A DNA stretch of 20,523 nucleotides from Perkinsus olseni (Eukaryota; Perkinsozoa; Perkinsida). The notes beneath the pieces were generated by a model, which did not search any database, was not told the DNA's origin, and worked only from the letters and a program-made list of their open reading frames with translations. The DNA lies in NCBI GenBank assembly GCA_013115125.1, contig JABANN010000575.1, positions 1-20,523 on the forward strand. The letters are read 5' to 3'. The position numbers were made by a program, and so were the translations under genes. This document shows positions 1 to 10,800 of the stretch, in pieces (positions within the stretch are counted from its first letter, which is position 1; every line of letters begins with the position of its first letter).

Positions 1-59
1 GCGGTAGCGGAACACTCCCATTCTTCCATCATTCGTGCACTTGCTTGAACTTGCTCTCT

Positions 60-86
60 CGCGAGACCTTCACCGAAAGTCTCGCG
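60..86. repeat. Short inverted repeat (hairpin), 8-bp stem
   Basis: CGCGAGAC at 60-67 is the exact reverse complement of GTCTCGCG at 79-86, with an 11-nt loop. A further CGAGAC follows directly, so alternative pairings exist. No adjacent gene is certain, so its role is unknown; it may be chance. Confidence 0.45.
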
Positions 87-230
87 GCGAGACGGTAGCT
101 GACATTCATAGGGTATCTAAAGTGGGATGTATTAGCATACCCTACTAAGTCTCAGCCCGAAAAACGACAAACTGAAAGAGAAATTACAGAAAAAGCAATA
201 CCCTATTTCAACTTGGAGCCCTGTATAACC

Positions 231-503
231 ATGCAGCCTATATGCCAGGCCTGTTTCTATGGCCACATAATATCTAATGGATGTGATAGTGTACCGCATA
301 GCTCCTCGTTTCTATTATACCGCGACAATCATACGTGCAGAGCGATAATCCCGTGCGATAATAATCACTTGGGGCACTTCATCGGCTTTTGCCCGCCCGG
401 GAGTCAGGGAACGGACCTCCTCACCTATCTAGTTGTCTCTTCCGAGAACGGTAATTCTGAGCATCTGCTGGTCACCGCATGGGCCGCGTCGATGCGTATA
501 TGA
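231..503 (+). CDS. Weak hypothetical reading frame, about 90 aa
   Basis: An ATG at 231 opens a 90-residue frame ending at 503. It has several cysteines, including an early CxxC (ICQAC), and no signal peptide, membrane helix or family motif that I recognise. A CAG just inside the frame (234-236) could be a splice acceptor, so this may instead be the last exon of a gene starting left of the window. Random open frames of this size are common here; I list it because it is the only candidate in the first 687 bases, the rest of which (1-230, 504-687) shows nothing else recognisable. Confidence 0.2.
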   Translation: MQPICQACFYGHIISNGCDSVPHSSSFLLYRDNHTCRAIIPCDNNHLGHFIGFCPPGSQGTDLLTYLVVSSENGNSEHLLVTAWAASMRI

Positions 504-687
504 TACATGCCACGTATTACGTAGTGCACCGCTAGCTTAGCTAGTTCCCAGCCATGCTTGCAACATATGCTAGGCTAACATACGCGGAGCTCGCTCATGC
601 AGTGGGAAGAGGCAACTTCCAGTAATGCAGCGATCGAATTGACATGTTCATAATTACACAAAACCAGTAAGTAACATGTTCTTCACA

Positions 688-1143
688 CTACCTAAAGTAG
701 AACACGGTTGCGAATAACAAGAATGTCGCTACTCCTAAAAGTATAGGGCTAACATGATTATCATAAAAGTGTGGGGCGATAAGCACGGCGATGGAGCAGA
801 TTATAGTAGATAACCCGGAGGTGACCAATGCTACTTTACCCATGAATAGCATATTAACCCACCAGGCCGATACCAGGAAGCCCAATAAATAGAGGAAAAG
901 GGACAGGATGCAAAATACTCCGGTTACCAGCCAACCGTAGGCGACACACTTGGCCTTGCACATGGCGCTCTGACCACCGCCGCAACCGTCACAAGGGGCT
1001 TTGATGATATCAGACACTATCAAAGCAGCTATGTGGAGCACGAAGGCTGTTACGACAAGGAGGACGAAGGCCCAGTACTCGCTTCTGTGATGGGTATGAC
1101 CGGCACGCCGTACTTCACGGTACCCGTAGGTGTAGTAGGACAT
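688..1143 (-). CDS. Four-helix membrane protein with cysteine-rich loop
   Basis: A 151-residue protein from ATG at 1143 to TAG at 688. Four hydrophobic segments lie at about residues 24-46, 70-94, 103-123 and 131-149. The loop between helices 1 and 2 carries four cysteines (51, 54, 62, 66) in CxxC...CxxxC spacing, which could form disulphides or bind metal. The topology is like claudin/PMP22-type tetraspan proteins, but I see no diagnostic signature of a named family. The N-terminus is uncertain: a CTCAG acceptor lies just upstream of the ATG, and joining it to a donor about 57 nt earlier (around 1206) would add MIGP before this methionine. It lies in tandem 210 bp downstream of the methyltransferase gene, which suggests separate transcription. 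Function unknown. Confidence 0.7.
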   Translation of the reverse strand: MSYYTYGYREVRRAGHTHHRSEYWAFVLLVVTAFVLHIAALIVSDIIKAPCDGCGGGQSAMCKAKCVAYGWLVTGVFCILSLFLYLLGFLVSAWWVNMLFMGKVALVTSGLSTIICSIAVLIAPHFYDNHVSPILLGVATFLLFATVFYFR

Positions 1144-1352
1144 GGGGCCTGAGTAGAACTGCACTGACGGCGAATACACCGATACTGGGTCACAACACAA
1201 CACCAATCATGGATGTACTGACACTGCTCACATCATCATAACTAGCCAGTAGACAGGATAAAACGTCATCGAAAAAACGTATTAGACCTTTGTCATTCTC
1301 ATGCCCCAACCCACTTGTCCGACGAAAAGAGTGTCTGCGAATGAAAGGAACG

Positions 1353-3440
1353 TTACACTCGAGTAGCAATGATTGGACGTCCACCAACCTTGTTAGCAGA
1401 AACGCCGGCTGCAGATGTAACCGGAGGAACGGAGCGTGCTCCGACGAACCTCGTACGATCGTAGCTGTCCTTATTCTTATATGCGACGATCATGTGTAGC
1501 GTGCCTGTTGCGCGTGATAGAGATTGACAAGATCTAGACTACTGCCGCCCTACTGCCGCCTCCTCGGGCTATCATCATGCTCCAGGCTAGGAAAATTATC
1601 CAAATACGATACCATCGTTCGCCAAAGGAAGATATCTACACACAAGTGCACTGAGGAGATGGGCATCCACGAGATGGTCGCTACCATTGTGTCCTTATTC
1701 TTGAGGCAATTATCGAGCCAACGGGAAATAGTCTCGGAGTACCTGAGAGATGGACGCGTGTAGGAGAGACGATGAATAGCCGCCGTAGTGGACTACTGTA
1801 TCCCCGTATTCTCATGGCTTTGAACTTCAAAGCCTGCTGATTCAAGCTGGCCGACCACCCAAGCTAGGGGTAGAGAGGCATCAGCGGCGGGAAAGATGTA
1901 CCTAGACGGAGCGGTGATGGATGTTGTTATCAAACCTGAGCCCTCACGTCCCCATAAACATCCCCCAGATGAGATCCTCGTATTGCCAAGCTCTTCTGAG
2001 ACCGGCAATCTGGAGGTAAAAGATACCGTCGTCTTCCAGCATGTCGTAAACCTGCAAGGGAAAGGGAAAGTGACTTCATAGTGGCGAGAAAGACAGCGGA
2101 CCTGTTTCATGAACTTAGGGAAGTTCTTCACCCCAACATGCTCAGCCATCTCCAAGCAGGTTATCTTGTTCCAGCGTTTGTTCCTATCGATAGCGAATGG
2201 CTCGAGGTGTGCTGCTGTGGCCTCCAGTACTTAGGGATATCGCGATAGTCGCAATAGAGGAAATCTATCTTATTGGGAGGCACACCGGCTTCCTTCTGCT
2301 TCCCTTTAGCCCACACTATCTGTTCTTTAGCAATGGTCACCGCCGTGCCTGCTCAGGGAGTCCAAGGCGGTTTATAGAGTAATGCAAGTTGCTTACTGTG
2401 ACATCCGTAGTACTTGGCAGCGTGGATGGCGAGGGTGCCCCAACCACAACCGATATCGAGTAGACGCTCGCCTGATAGATCGAGCGTTCGACCGCGCGCC
2501 TCGAAAAGAGTCTCTCTCCTGCCTACCCTGCTGGAGCTGGACTTTGCGGCAAACGAGATCGAGCTTGTTACGCTGCGCATCCTCAAGCGAATCTTTATAA
2601 GAAGAGAAGATGCCACTAGTGTAACTGAGGCAATCAGAGGTCAACCTGTATCCACCACGAATAGAAAGATACCCTACACCATCATTGGGCCTAGGAATGC
2701 CCTGTAGAAGTCGTTGCCTCTGTCGTAAGTCCCGGCCACCTGAGTCTTCCGAAGTGACGAGGGCCCATGAGATTCCGACCCACCTCTTCGATGTCCATAT
2801 CTTGAGCATGACTCATGCCTTGGGGCAGAAATCTGCCGAGGAGGAATCTTATGTGGAACGGGGTGAAACACATGCGGAAAAGCTTATTCTTGTGCTGCTC
2901 GAAGAGCGCACCTGAGAGAAAGGTCTTCAAAATCCCCAACCTTCCGAGGTGGGAGAGGCTGACTTACGAACGTCAACTTTGAGATCGACTCGACCGGAAA
3001 TGAAATCTTCGTAGAAGGTTTGCATTGGAACTCGTCTATTGCCGTATTTGGCGCGAAGGGAGGGGTCTTTGAAAGTGAGCCACTTATCCCAGTCGACAGG
3101 GGCATCTGATGGAGGTAGTGGCATGAGAGAGATAGTGAGAAAGGCGCTTACCATCCTTATCAGAAAGTCTGCTAGTAGTCCACATGGTGACCATGAAAGT
3201 GGCACCAGCGATGACCACTAGAGATGCTACTGCCGCCCCACACTTGAGGAGCTCCATTGTGAAGGTCATAACGAATGACGTCAGGCAGGATGGTACGCCA
3301 GAGGCCTGATAATGACGATGAATATCCCAAGGCAGAAGGGAACTAGGTGATCCTCTTACAACGGTTCGAATGGCAGCTGCACCCACGACCACGGTGGTGT
3401 AGATGGAAGGCAGCTGGGAGAGGGTATCGACGTCGATCAT
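1353..3440 (-). CDS. Sphingolipid C9-methyltransferase-like enzyme (CFA synthase family)
   Basis: Predicted SAM-dependent enzyme that adds the C9 methyl branch to the sphingoid base of glucosylceramide, probably in ER/Golgi membranes. Exons on the minus strand: 3440-3360, 3305-3152, 3105-2968, 2911-2784, 2739-2678, 2624-2527, 2471-2397, 2348-2231, 2183-2102, 2051-1948, 1901-1797, 1742-1685, 1635-1554, 1504-1353. All 13 introns (44-56 nt) are GT-AG and every phase closes, giving 478 residues, near the fungal length. Features: N-terminal hydrophobic part with a clear helix at 46-69; TYDRGNDFY at 171-179; SAM motif LLDIGCGWGT at 224-233; CDYRDIP at 278-284; ITCLEMAEHVG at 292-302; VYDMLEDDGIFYLQIAGLRR at 313-332. 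The long shared C-terminal blocks fit fungal C9-methyltransferases better than bacterial CFA synthase. The usual HYD histidine is Thr171. Start chosen at 3440 because no ATG lies upstream in frame. Confidence 0.9.
1539..1560 (-). repeat. 11-bp tandem duplication over a 5' splice site
   Basis: On the minus strand GGCGGCAGTAG occurs twice head to tail (1560-1550 and 1549-1539). It spans the donor of the last intron of the methyltransferase gene, so two identical GCA|GTAG donors sit 11 nt apart. The upstream one (GT at 1553-1552) keeps the reading frame; the downstream one would shift it. Confidence 0.85.
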
Positions 3441-3950
3441 TGGCGATGGGGAAGAGGAGGACAGTAGGGAACTCTGGGAGGAGCCGTTCAAAGTGCCTCC
3501 AAACTGTTGGCGATCGTTGCGAAAACCGCAGGAACAACGCTCGTCACGGAAAGCGCGCGCGTCGCTCCGCTCATTTTTGTGGAATGTTCCGACATTTTCA
3601 GCGCATGATGATGTCTTCCACTGTTCCCTCTCACATAGCCATTTGGGGCCCGAGCCGTGATAGGCCCGGTTCGTCGATGCCTTATGGGGAGTAAGGGACT
3701 TGTGGATGGTCGATTTGGTTGGCCTCCTAGGCCCTAAGGGGGGGCGCGATACCAGACAACGTTTAACACCCCCCAAGGGGTGCAGACTAGGCCTATTCGC
3801 GTGATATTTGGAATGAGCCCAAGCGTCGGGTTTAGCCGGTGAAATTCATTGCCAGAATCCACCTTGAGCGGTCTCATGTGTCTTTTCGTAGAATGCAAGG
3901 GTCGACTTCAGGATACGCGTAGTCGCAGGTTGTTGTTTGTACCCTGGTCT
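3441..3950. promoter_or_regulatory. Divergent intergenic region between methyltransferase and zinc-finger genes
   Basis: 510 bp separate the methyltransferase start (minus strand) from the zinc-finger protein start (plus strand), so both promoters must lie here. It holds a G-run and a C-run about 30 nt apart (around 3737-3744 and 3767-3774) that could pair. I see no convincing TATA box or protein-coding exon. Open frames through it are not supported by any recognisable sequence. Confidence 0.45.
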
Positions 3951-4675
3951 ATGCGCCCTCCGTCGTACTCATCAAGCAGCAGCAGTAGCAGTGAGAGCTC
4001 GGGGCCCGACAGTGATCTGTCTTCCGAAGGCTGGTCTGATAGCGAGTTGGAAGTCAGTGATCACGAGCAGGTAGTATCTAGGGGTTGACCGCGGAGGATA
4101 CAGAATAGGTCAAGTCTTGCCTTCTCTTATCCCTTTCCCCTCAGGAAACCCCTGCTATTTGCTGCATCTGCGACTATTCTACCGAGGGCCCCGTGGCTGA
4201 TGTTTGGGCCCACATGCGCGCTGCTCATAACGTCAATTCCGATCAGCAGTTCGACCTGACTGACGACTACCTTCGTATGAAACTCGTCAACTACATGAGG
4301 AAGAACGGACGACAGCCCTCTGGGGCCGCGGATCTTGAGTCGGACGAATGGCTTCGCCCCGTCGTGGAGGAGGACCGACTCCTCTTTGAGGAGCTCGCGG
4401 AATTTGCTCAGGAGAACTCTCCTAATGCGGGGAATCTTCCCGGCCTTTCTGACGACCCCAGTCAGCTCACTAGGGAGCAGCTGCTGGCTGAGAACGCCTT
4501 CCTCCGTGCTCAAGTAGAGGACTTGAGGCGTCTGTTGGCTGATGAAGATGAGGAGGACGGGCCGAGGTCCAGACCACGTAAAGGGGCAGGGCGGTACTAC
4601 ACTGGGAAGAGCTACAGCGGCGAGGCGGTCTACAGCAACGGCCCTATTGGAGCTCCTACTGTATTCCGAGAGTAG
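3951..4675 (+). CDS. PRMT3-type zinc-finger protein lacking a methyltransferase domain
   Basis: Two exons, 3951-4070 and 4145-4675, joined over a 74-nt GT-AG intron, encode 216 residues. The order matches the N-terminal region of protein arginine methyltransferase 3: an acidic serine-rich leader with EGWSDSE, a C2H2 finger (CCICDY ... HMRAAH, C-x2-C-x13-H-x4-H, about residues 46-68), then the PRMT3-like block with RMKLVNYMRK and EWLRPVVEEDRLLFEEL, then a leucine-rich coil (about 145-175) and a basic tail. In PRMT3 this finger recognises substrates such as ribosomal protein S2. Here the frame ends at a stop and only 138 bp remain before VPS11, so no catalytic domain can follow. It may be a stand-alone adaptor that works in trans, or another zinc-finger protein that shares the module. 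Confident on domain, not on function. Confidence 0.8.
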
Positions 4676-4813
4676 ATCTCATCGTACTATAGTTACTGTT
4701 ACTGATCATGATTCATCTTGGGTTTGTAAGGGAGTTGGCGGCGATAGATTGCGGAAGGAGTGGTATTGAAATCGGTATTATGAGTTTCGATGTCAGTTGA
4801 GTGAGGTTTTACC

Positions 4814-7800
4814 ATGCAGAGGCTTCTTCGGCTGCCCTTCTTCGAGAGGAGGCCATTAGTCACTGTCGAGGGGATGGAAGGTCGCAAGATTACCTGTGCC
4901 GCTGGAGGCTCCGATGCAGTATGGCTGGGATCGGAGGATGGAGCTCTAGTGAAACTCGAAAGGGAGTAGTATAGGGGGTCGTCAGGGGTGGGGGAAATGT
5001 TGTCGAATTGTTGGAGAAAACGGACTGTCGCTGAAGGGCTCGGCTGAAGGAGAATGAGCCTAAGGCGGTTCTTGTTGAAAAGCTTGCGTGGGTCCCAACT
5101 GGTTCGCGAGGCTTCTGCTCAATATAGCTGTGAAGGGTGAAAGTGTCGCTGCTCGGTACTGAAGGAGTACTATGGAAGCGCTTCGAGTATGTTTTGAGGG
5201 TTTGTAAATCTGTGGACGAGTATGCTGGTTCGAACTGGAGTCTTCGAGAGAGCGCCTCTCTGATGCCCGTGCGGTCCACCTAGTGTCCTTTCTCTCAGTT
5301 TGCGGTCATCGACTACAGCAGCATTGACTACAAGCCGCGCTCAGGAGGGCGAGGGTGCACAGCAGGCTCCATTACAAGCTTTCAATAGGAGTATCGTCGG
5401 CCTCCGGGATGTCCCGTTGAAGCAATGTGTGATGGCTGTGGGAGAGGACTCGGTGACTCATGGTTTGGAGTCGGCTACTTGTTGGAAGTAGTACCGCATC
5501 AATTTCACGGACCGTGCGAGCATGGCTTTCCTTTCTCCGTCTTGTAGTGGTAGTATGGATTCGTTGTGGGAGCTAGAGGGCGGCGGCCTAATGAGTGGTC
5601 TGCCCAGCGGAATGCCCTACCACGGGGTCCTGGGGCCCGTTATACTTCACGTGCGAATCGGCAGACGTCTGATTGTGATGAATCGCTGACCGTTGCGTAG
5701 CGTAAGTGCGTTCAGGTATAAAGCTTACTCTCTCTACCGTACTGACCAGAGCACAGGTCGACCATGCCTGTTACGAGAAGCTAGGATTCTAGCGGGGGCC
5801 CCTCAGGATGAGGATATTACTGGCTTTGATGTCTCTGCTGACTTGACGGTACTAGGTTACTCAGTCCCCGAGTAGTCTCAGATCTCGTATTACAGGTCCT
5901 TGCTGCAGGGACTTCGCTAGGGAATGTGTATATCTATCGGAGTAGAGATCTCCTCACTGAGCGCACCTGCAAGCTGCGGGTCATCTCCCCAGCCTCTTCT
6001 TCTGAAACCCCGACTAGAGGTGGCGTACGTCATGTGGTAATATCATGGGCATGGGACAAGTGAGGGCTCCATTCGATCTGGGCAGCGGGCGTACTTACTG
6101 CGGAGATGTAGTGATTCGAGTAACGAAAGCAAGCCTGAATGATGAGTAGTCCGTCGCTATGATTGGTATAACTGAGTTTCGTACAGTCGCGCGACCAGTG
6201 TGAGCGTGAGTGGCATATGAGTACTATCGCGATGGCTGGATCGTACGAAGATGGCGGTGGCCCGTGGGTCCTACTAAGCGCTCCTGATGAGGCTTTTCTC
6301 TGCAGTCCATCATGCAGCGGCAGAGTCATCCACCCAGAGGGCGGGAGAATCGAGGTCACCTGTCGAACGGAGCTGACCAGCCGTCGGCAGCGGCGGGGGC
6401 TGCTCAGAGCTACCTTTTTATAGTGTATGACGATGGAGCGGTGGCGAGCTATTCAATTGAAGGGGTGGACGGTGGTGTCACCCTCCTGGACGTGGACCCC
6501 AGCTGCTGCATTGGTGACGATGAGAGTGCGAGTAGTAGTGGTCGGAGTCCGTTGGTCGGACTGCCTGGTGAACAGGTTCGCAGTCAGAGATGCCTGTCAC
6601 CGGTGGATGCGCCCCCTTCCCGAGTATGGGGTCCCTACTGGTCCTCAGCTCAAAAGGAGCTGTGTTTGGCTTTGATCCGAATCAGGGCAACATAGCCGCG
6701 GTAGTGAGTGAGGGTTGGTCGGATTGGCCAGGTGTAGGGGGCCAGGTACCGGTCAATGATGAGGGAAGCACCGACTGGCAGCCAACAGGGCTCTATTCGT
6801 GGCGGTCTTACTTTGTACTCACAACAAGGCAGGTCCGACGAAGACGTGAGTTCTGGTATTTCGTGGCGCGCGGTAATTCTGTGTGTCGTTGCTTAGGCTC
6901 CAGTGATGTATCGGATCCGATATTGGCTGGTCAGAAGAGTGAGGGCAAGGCTGCTGCGGCCGCTGCGCATCGGCAAGGCCCTGTGAAGTGTGGTGTGACC
7001 GTAGTGTTGATGTACCCCAATGCCAACGTCCGCTTTATAGCCTTTCAAGTGAGTCGTCCTGGGGTTGTCGGCGACAACTTGTCGCCTGCTGCTGGTGGTC
7101 ATTGCGATAGTTCCTCAGGGGGTCTTCAGTGATTTCTCGCCAGAGTCGGGCATAGTGGCAGTAGTACCGGCGTTCGACCGCTCACTGCTGGTCGTAGGTA
7201 GTACCGAGTCTTCGACGAACTCTCAGTTTTCTGACATCTCTAGCTGATGTGCAGGCAATAATGCCTCGACTGGCAATCCCTGTGTGTATTCGCTTCACGA
7301 GAAGGCGATCACAGAGGAGGTGTCCATGCTACAGCAGAAGGGCCTGTATGAATGGGCGGTGGAAATAGCGACGAGAGAGGAGCTGCCGGTGAACCCGTAC
7401 CTTACGCAACTTTATACCAAGTAATAGGGGAAGCCCTTGTATGACCTTGGAGGGAACACGCTTCGGTTGAGTCGACTGATGCTGTGCGGCAGGTACGGTC
7501 TGAGCTTGCTTGAGAAGAATCAAGTAGAGAACGCACTTCGAGTCTTCATCAAGGCGGCGGCTGATCTCCGTCTACCGATACAGACGAGCACTGTTATAGG
7601 TTTGTAGGAAGACTCGTGGTGAGGCTAGTATGTTACTCGTTTCAGAAGCGTTTAGAATCCGGCATCGAGTGCCTGCGATAGCGACCTTCTTGTTGCGCCT
7701 GCATGAAGCCGAGGCAGTGAAGAAGGGACCCGACGGACAGCAGCTGAGGCCCATACTGCTGTGAGATGGGTTGGTCCTTGTCATCGTTGCATTGAGATCT

Positions 7801-10800
7801 GTATCAGGTATAAGGAGCACACCTACATGCTGATGAAGTGCCTTTGTCGGCTGGGGGACTACCGTAGTTTAGAGAGGTTAGTGGAGCTGTTGACGAGGAA
7901 GGACTGTGACATCCCACTGGACGTCACTACGGCGATCGATATCCTTCTCACTGGCGGGTAGGGCTACCGGTCCTCTTCAACGGCTTTTAGGATGTCCGCT
8001 AGGTACCCGAAGCTGGCATCGCATCTCGCCCTATCATGGGGCGGCGAAGGGACGACAGCATCGGCAGCTGAGCTGTAGGGGGCCTTGCCCGGCTTGTGTG
8101 GGAATGCCGGAATTCAGATACGTTGGGACATGTCTCGAGGCCGACGATGGCGATAGCAAGAGGACGGCCGCTATTGAGTGAGGAGGAGTGTTGTGTGTTG
8201 GTCTTCAGAGTAGTTGGTCAGGTACTTGAAGGACCTCATAGATCGCGGTCAAGATGCAGCGGTAGGTTATCTCAGTCCGTTAGTATTTCATCCTATGTGT
8301 GTTCATGTAGGTTATCTCTGTTTTGACGTCATCGCGTGGTATCGGTCGTTCGCTGATGCACGCGAATGCAGAAGGGATGATGCCACTCCTCGAGACTCTA
8401 TTGGAGTAGGTGGACGGGTGGCCTTCATTTCGCACTTCGTGACTACTTTGGTGTTATATTGAGCTCAAAGGTAGATGTTGGAGTAAAAGCATGTAATATG
8501 ACTCATATTACCTCTTTAGTATCTTCCGTTCTTCGTACGATACAGAAATGGGTAGACACTACAAATTTTATTCGGTTATCATCGCTGGAATGGTCTAGTT
8601 GGTTATGACGATCGCCTCACACGCGATAGGTCCCGAGTTCGATTCTCGGTTCCAGTACATCTCGTGCAACTTTTTCAGTCGGCACCCTGTTATCGAAGAT
8701 GAGAAGGCTTCCTCGGACCTGGTGAGGATAAGCGTATCCTATCACTATGGAACCGTTGTATAACTGTTGTTATTCCAGGCCCCCGCCACCGAGACGCCTG
8801 GCCCTGACAGTCTGAGCACCCCTATCGAGGCCTCCTTGTCGCAACTCCTACTCCCCACTGAGGTGCGAAGGTTTTGCCAGGAAATCTCCGCTCGATTCTT
8901 GTCTGATGCTTTGGGAGCTCCTCAGGCCTGCGCTGGAATGCTGCTGCGGCATCTGAGCAAGAAGTCTCGCTCTTCAAAATCGAGTAGGCCACTGTTACAA
9001 GTTTTGATCGCCTTCCAAACGGTTACCTACGGCAGACAGCTCCTCCCTTCTGCCGCCTCTCTGCTTGGAGCTGTGCCTCGGTTGCGGGCTCCATCGGAAA
9101 GACGAGGCGACTCGGCTGCGAATGACCGACACGTTATTCGATCGGAATTTGGGAGACAAAGCACAGACCATGGCGGAGGCATGTAGTACCAGGAGACGGG
9201 TTCTTCTGCCCTCCCGCAGCCGCCATCAGCAGTGCCATCGGCGTTCTCGTCACGGAGCTGTGCCGGAAAAACCTGTTAAGGGCGCAGTACCTTCTCTGTT
9301 ACACCATGCACCTTGAGTCTAACTCGCCCCGAGGGCTCCTTCCTCAGGTTTTCAGATCGCAGGGCTGAACGGTGTCATTGCTCTGATCGAATCATCGTAT
9401 ACCCGACCCGAAGATGCACGAGCCTTTGCCCGGGCACTCTTCGACACTGCAGGTAGTCAGCAGCAGACTCAGTCCACCAGAGACTCTGACATCAAAGGAA
9501 CTGAGCTCATTATCAGAATTGTAGAACGTTGTCTAATCTCGGCTCGCCACACTCGGAACTACATTTTCGCTACGGTTTAATTCCTGAGGTCGCCGCTCTG
9601 TGTATGTTGTCCTCTATGGGAGCGAGGACATCCGTTGATGGCACGGAATGCCATCTCCTCGGTGATCTCCTCGAGCTCCTGGTTCCACATCATCTTCCTT
9701 GGATGTCTTATCACGCGTTACCTACTCTTTATCTCAGATCCAGCGGACTTAACGCCGGCTTCGTATGTCGAGGTTTGTAACGCCGTGACAGACGGCCCTG
9801 CGGGAAAGACGACCAGTAGGATTCAACCTCGCAGCGCTGGCGGAGGCTTTTGCTGCTCAGATAAGAAGTTGGATGAGGTTACCAGGAAGTTGTGGCTGCA
9901 GGCTCTCCGGAAACTGAGGAGGCGGGCCGTGGAGGTTCCTCGCGATCGGACGGAGGCCTTGCAGGCGATGAACGAGATAGTTGGTATGATTGCCAGGGCG
10001 TCTCGCTCTAGTCCGAGCGGTTTTCTCAGGCACGCTTAGTCGGTGCTGCTCCGGCTCCCCTACAGTGACCTCAGAGGTGCTGGATGCGCTGGCCTTGGAC
10101 CCAGCGGTGGAGGAGGACTCGGGGACGATGGTGGAGATGGGCACTCTCAAGCCGATGGTAGGGGGTTCTATTCCGGCTTCCTACATCTCTACTCACGTTG
10201 ATGCCTCCTTCGTGAAGTACTTCGACTGACATGCGTTTATCATCTGTTCTGGGGTATCTTACCTCGGTGTCGTTCAGATAAGAGCTCTCCTCAAAGGCAC
10301 CGGCGAGAGGTGCGCAACGTCCCTCGACAACCTCCAGCAGGACAAGGAAGAGCTCCAGCGGATGCGTCAAGAGGTATTATTATTCCCAGCTTGCAACAGC
10401 GGAGCGATGCACCAGGTTCGTTAATTTTGGTGTAGGTTGAGAGCCTCCGGACAACGGCACGAGTGTTCAACGGTGGGGAGGGCGGTGGATCTCCGAAATG
10501 TGCCGAGTGCGGTCAGCGGATGGATTTGCCGGCGGTAGGGATCGAACCCGGGTGCCTTTATCCAGTGCTGCTGCTATCGTCAGGTTCACTTCATGTGTAT
10601 GCACTCCTTCCACCAGCTGTGCCTGTCTAGTGGAGACTCGTCTCGTAGCGCAGAGGATGAGTACACGTGTCCAGTTTGCCAGCCCGAGGCGACGTGAGGA
10701 GCTAGGCGATGCGGACCTCTTTGGGGATCCCTGAGTTTCAGATACAAGGAGGGAATGAGGAAGGAGCGGGAGGAGTCTATGCGAGATCCAGAGGCCCTTT

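Noticed and set aside
2184-2233. Apparent one-base frameshift in the methyltransferase between DYRDIPK and the ITCLEM block
   Set aside because: A 47-nt GT-AG intron at 2230-2184 joins the two parts as DIPKNKRWNKITC in frame, so no frameshift is needed.
4890-5279. Antisense 129-codon frame across VPS11 intron 1
   Set aside because: It runs over VPS11 exon 1 as well and shows only composition bias, no domain.
5548-5700. Open frames that looked like a VPS11 exon
   Set aside because: Neither frame can be spliced in phase to the following YSLYRTDQ exon, whereas skipping the stretch (intron 5488-5715) joins cleanly and matches the VPS11 alignment.
8722-8810. Alternative VPS11 junction from 8405 directly to 8811
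   Set aside because: It also keeps phase, but it skips an in-phase pair of segments (8679-8721 and 8779-8810) with a strong pyrimidine-tract acceptor and fills the VPS11 alignment less well. It remains possible as an isoform.
10535-10583. GGGTTCGATCCC-like T-arm on the minus strand in a VPS11 intron
   Set aside because: Only about three T-stem pairs form and no acceptor, anticodon or D arm fits around it.
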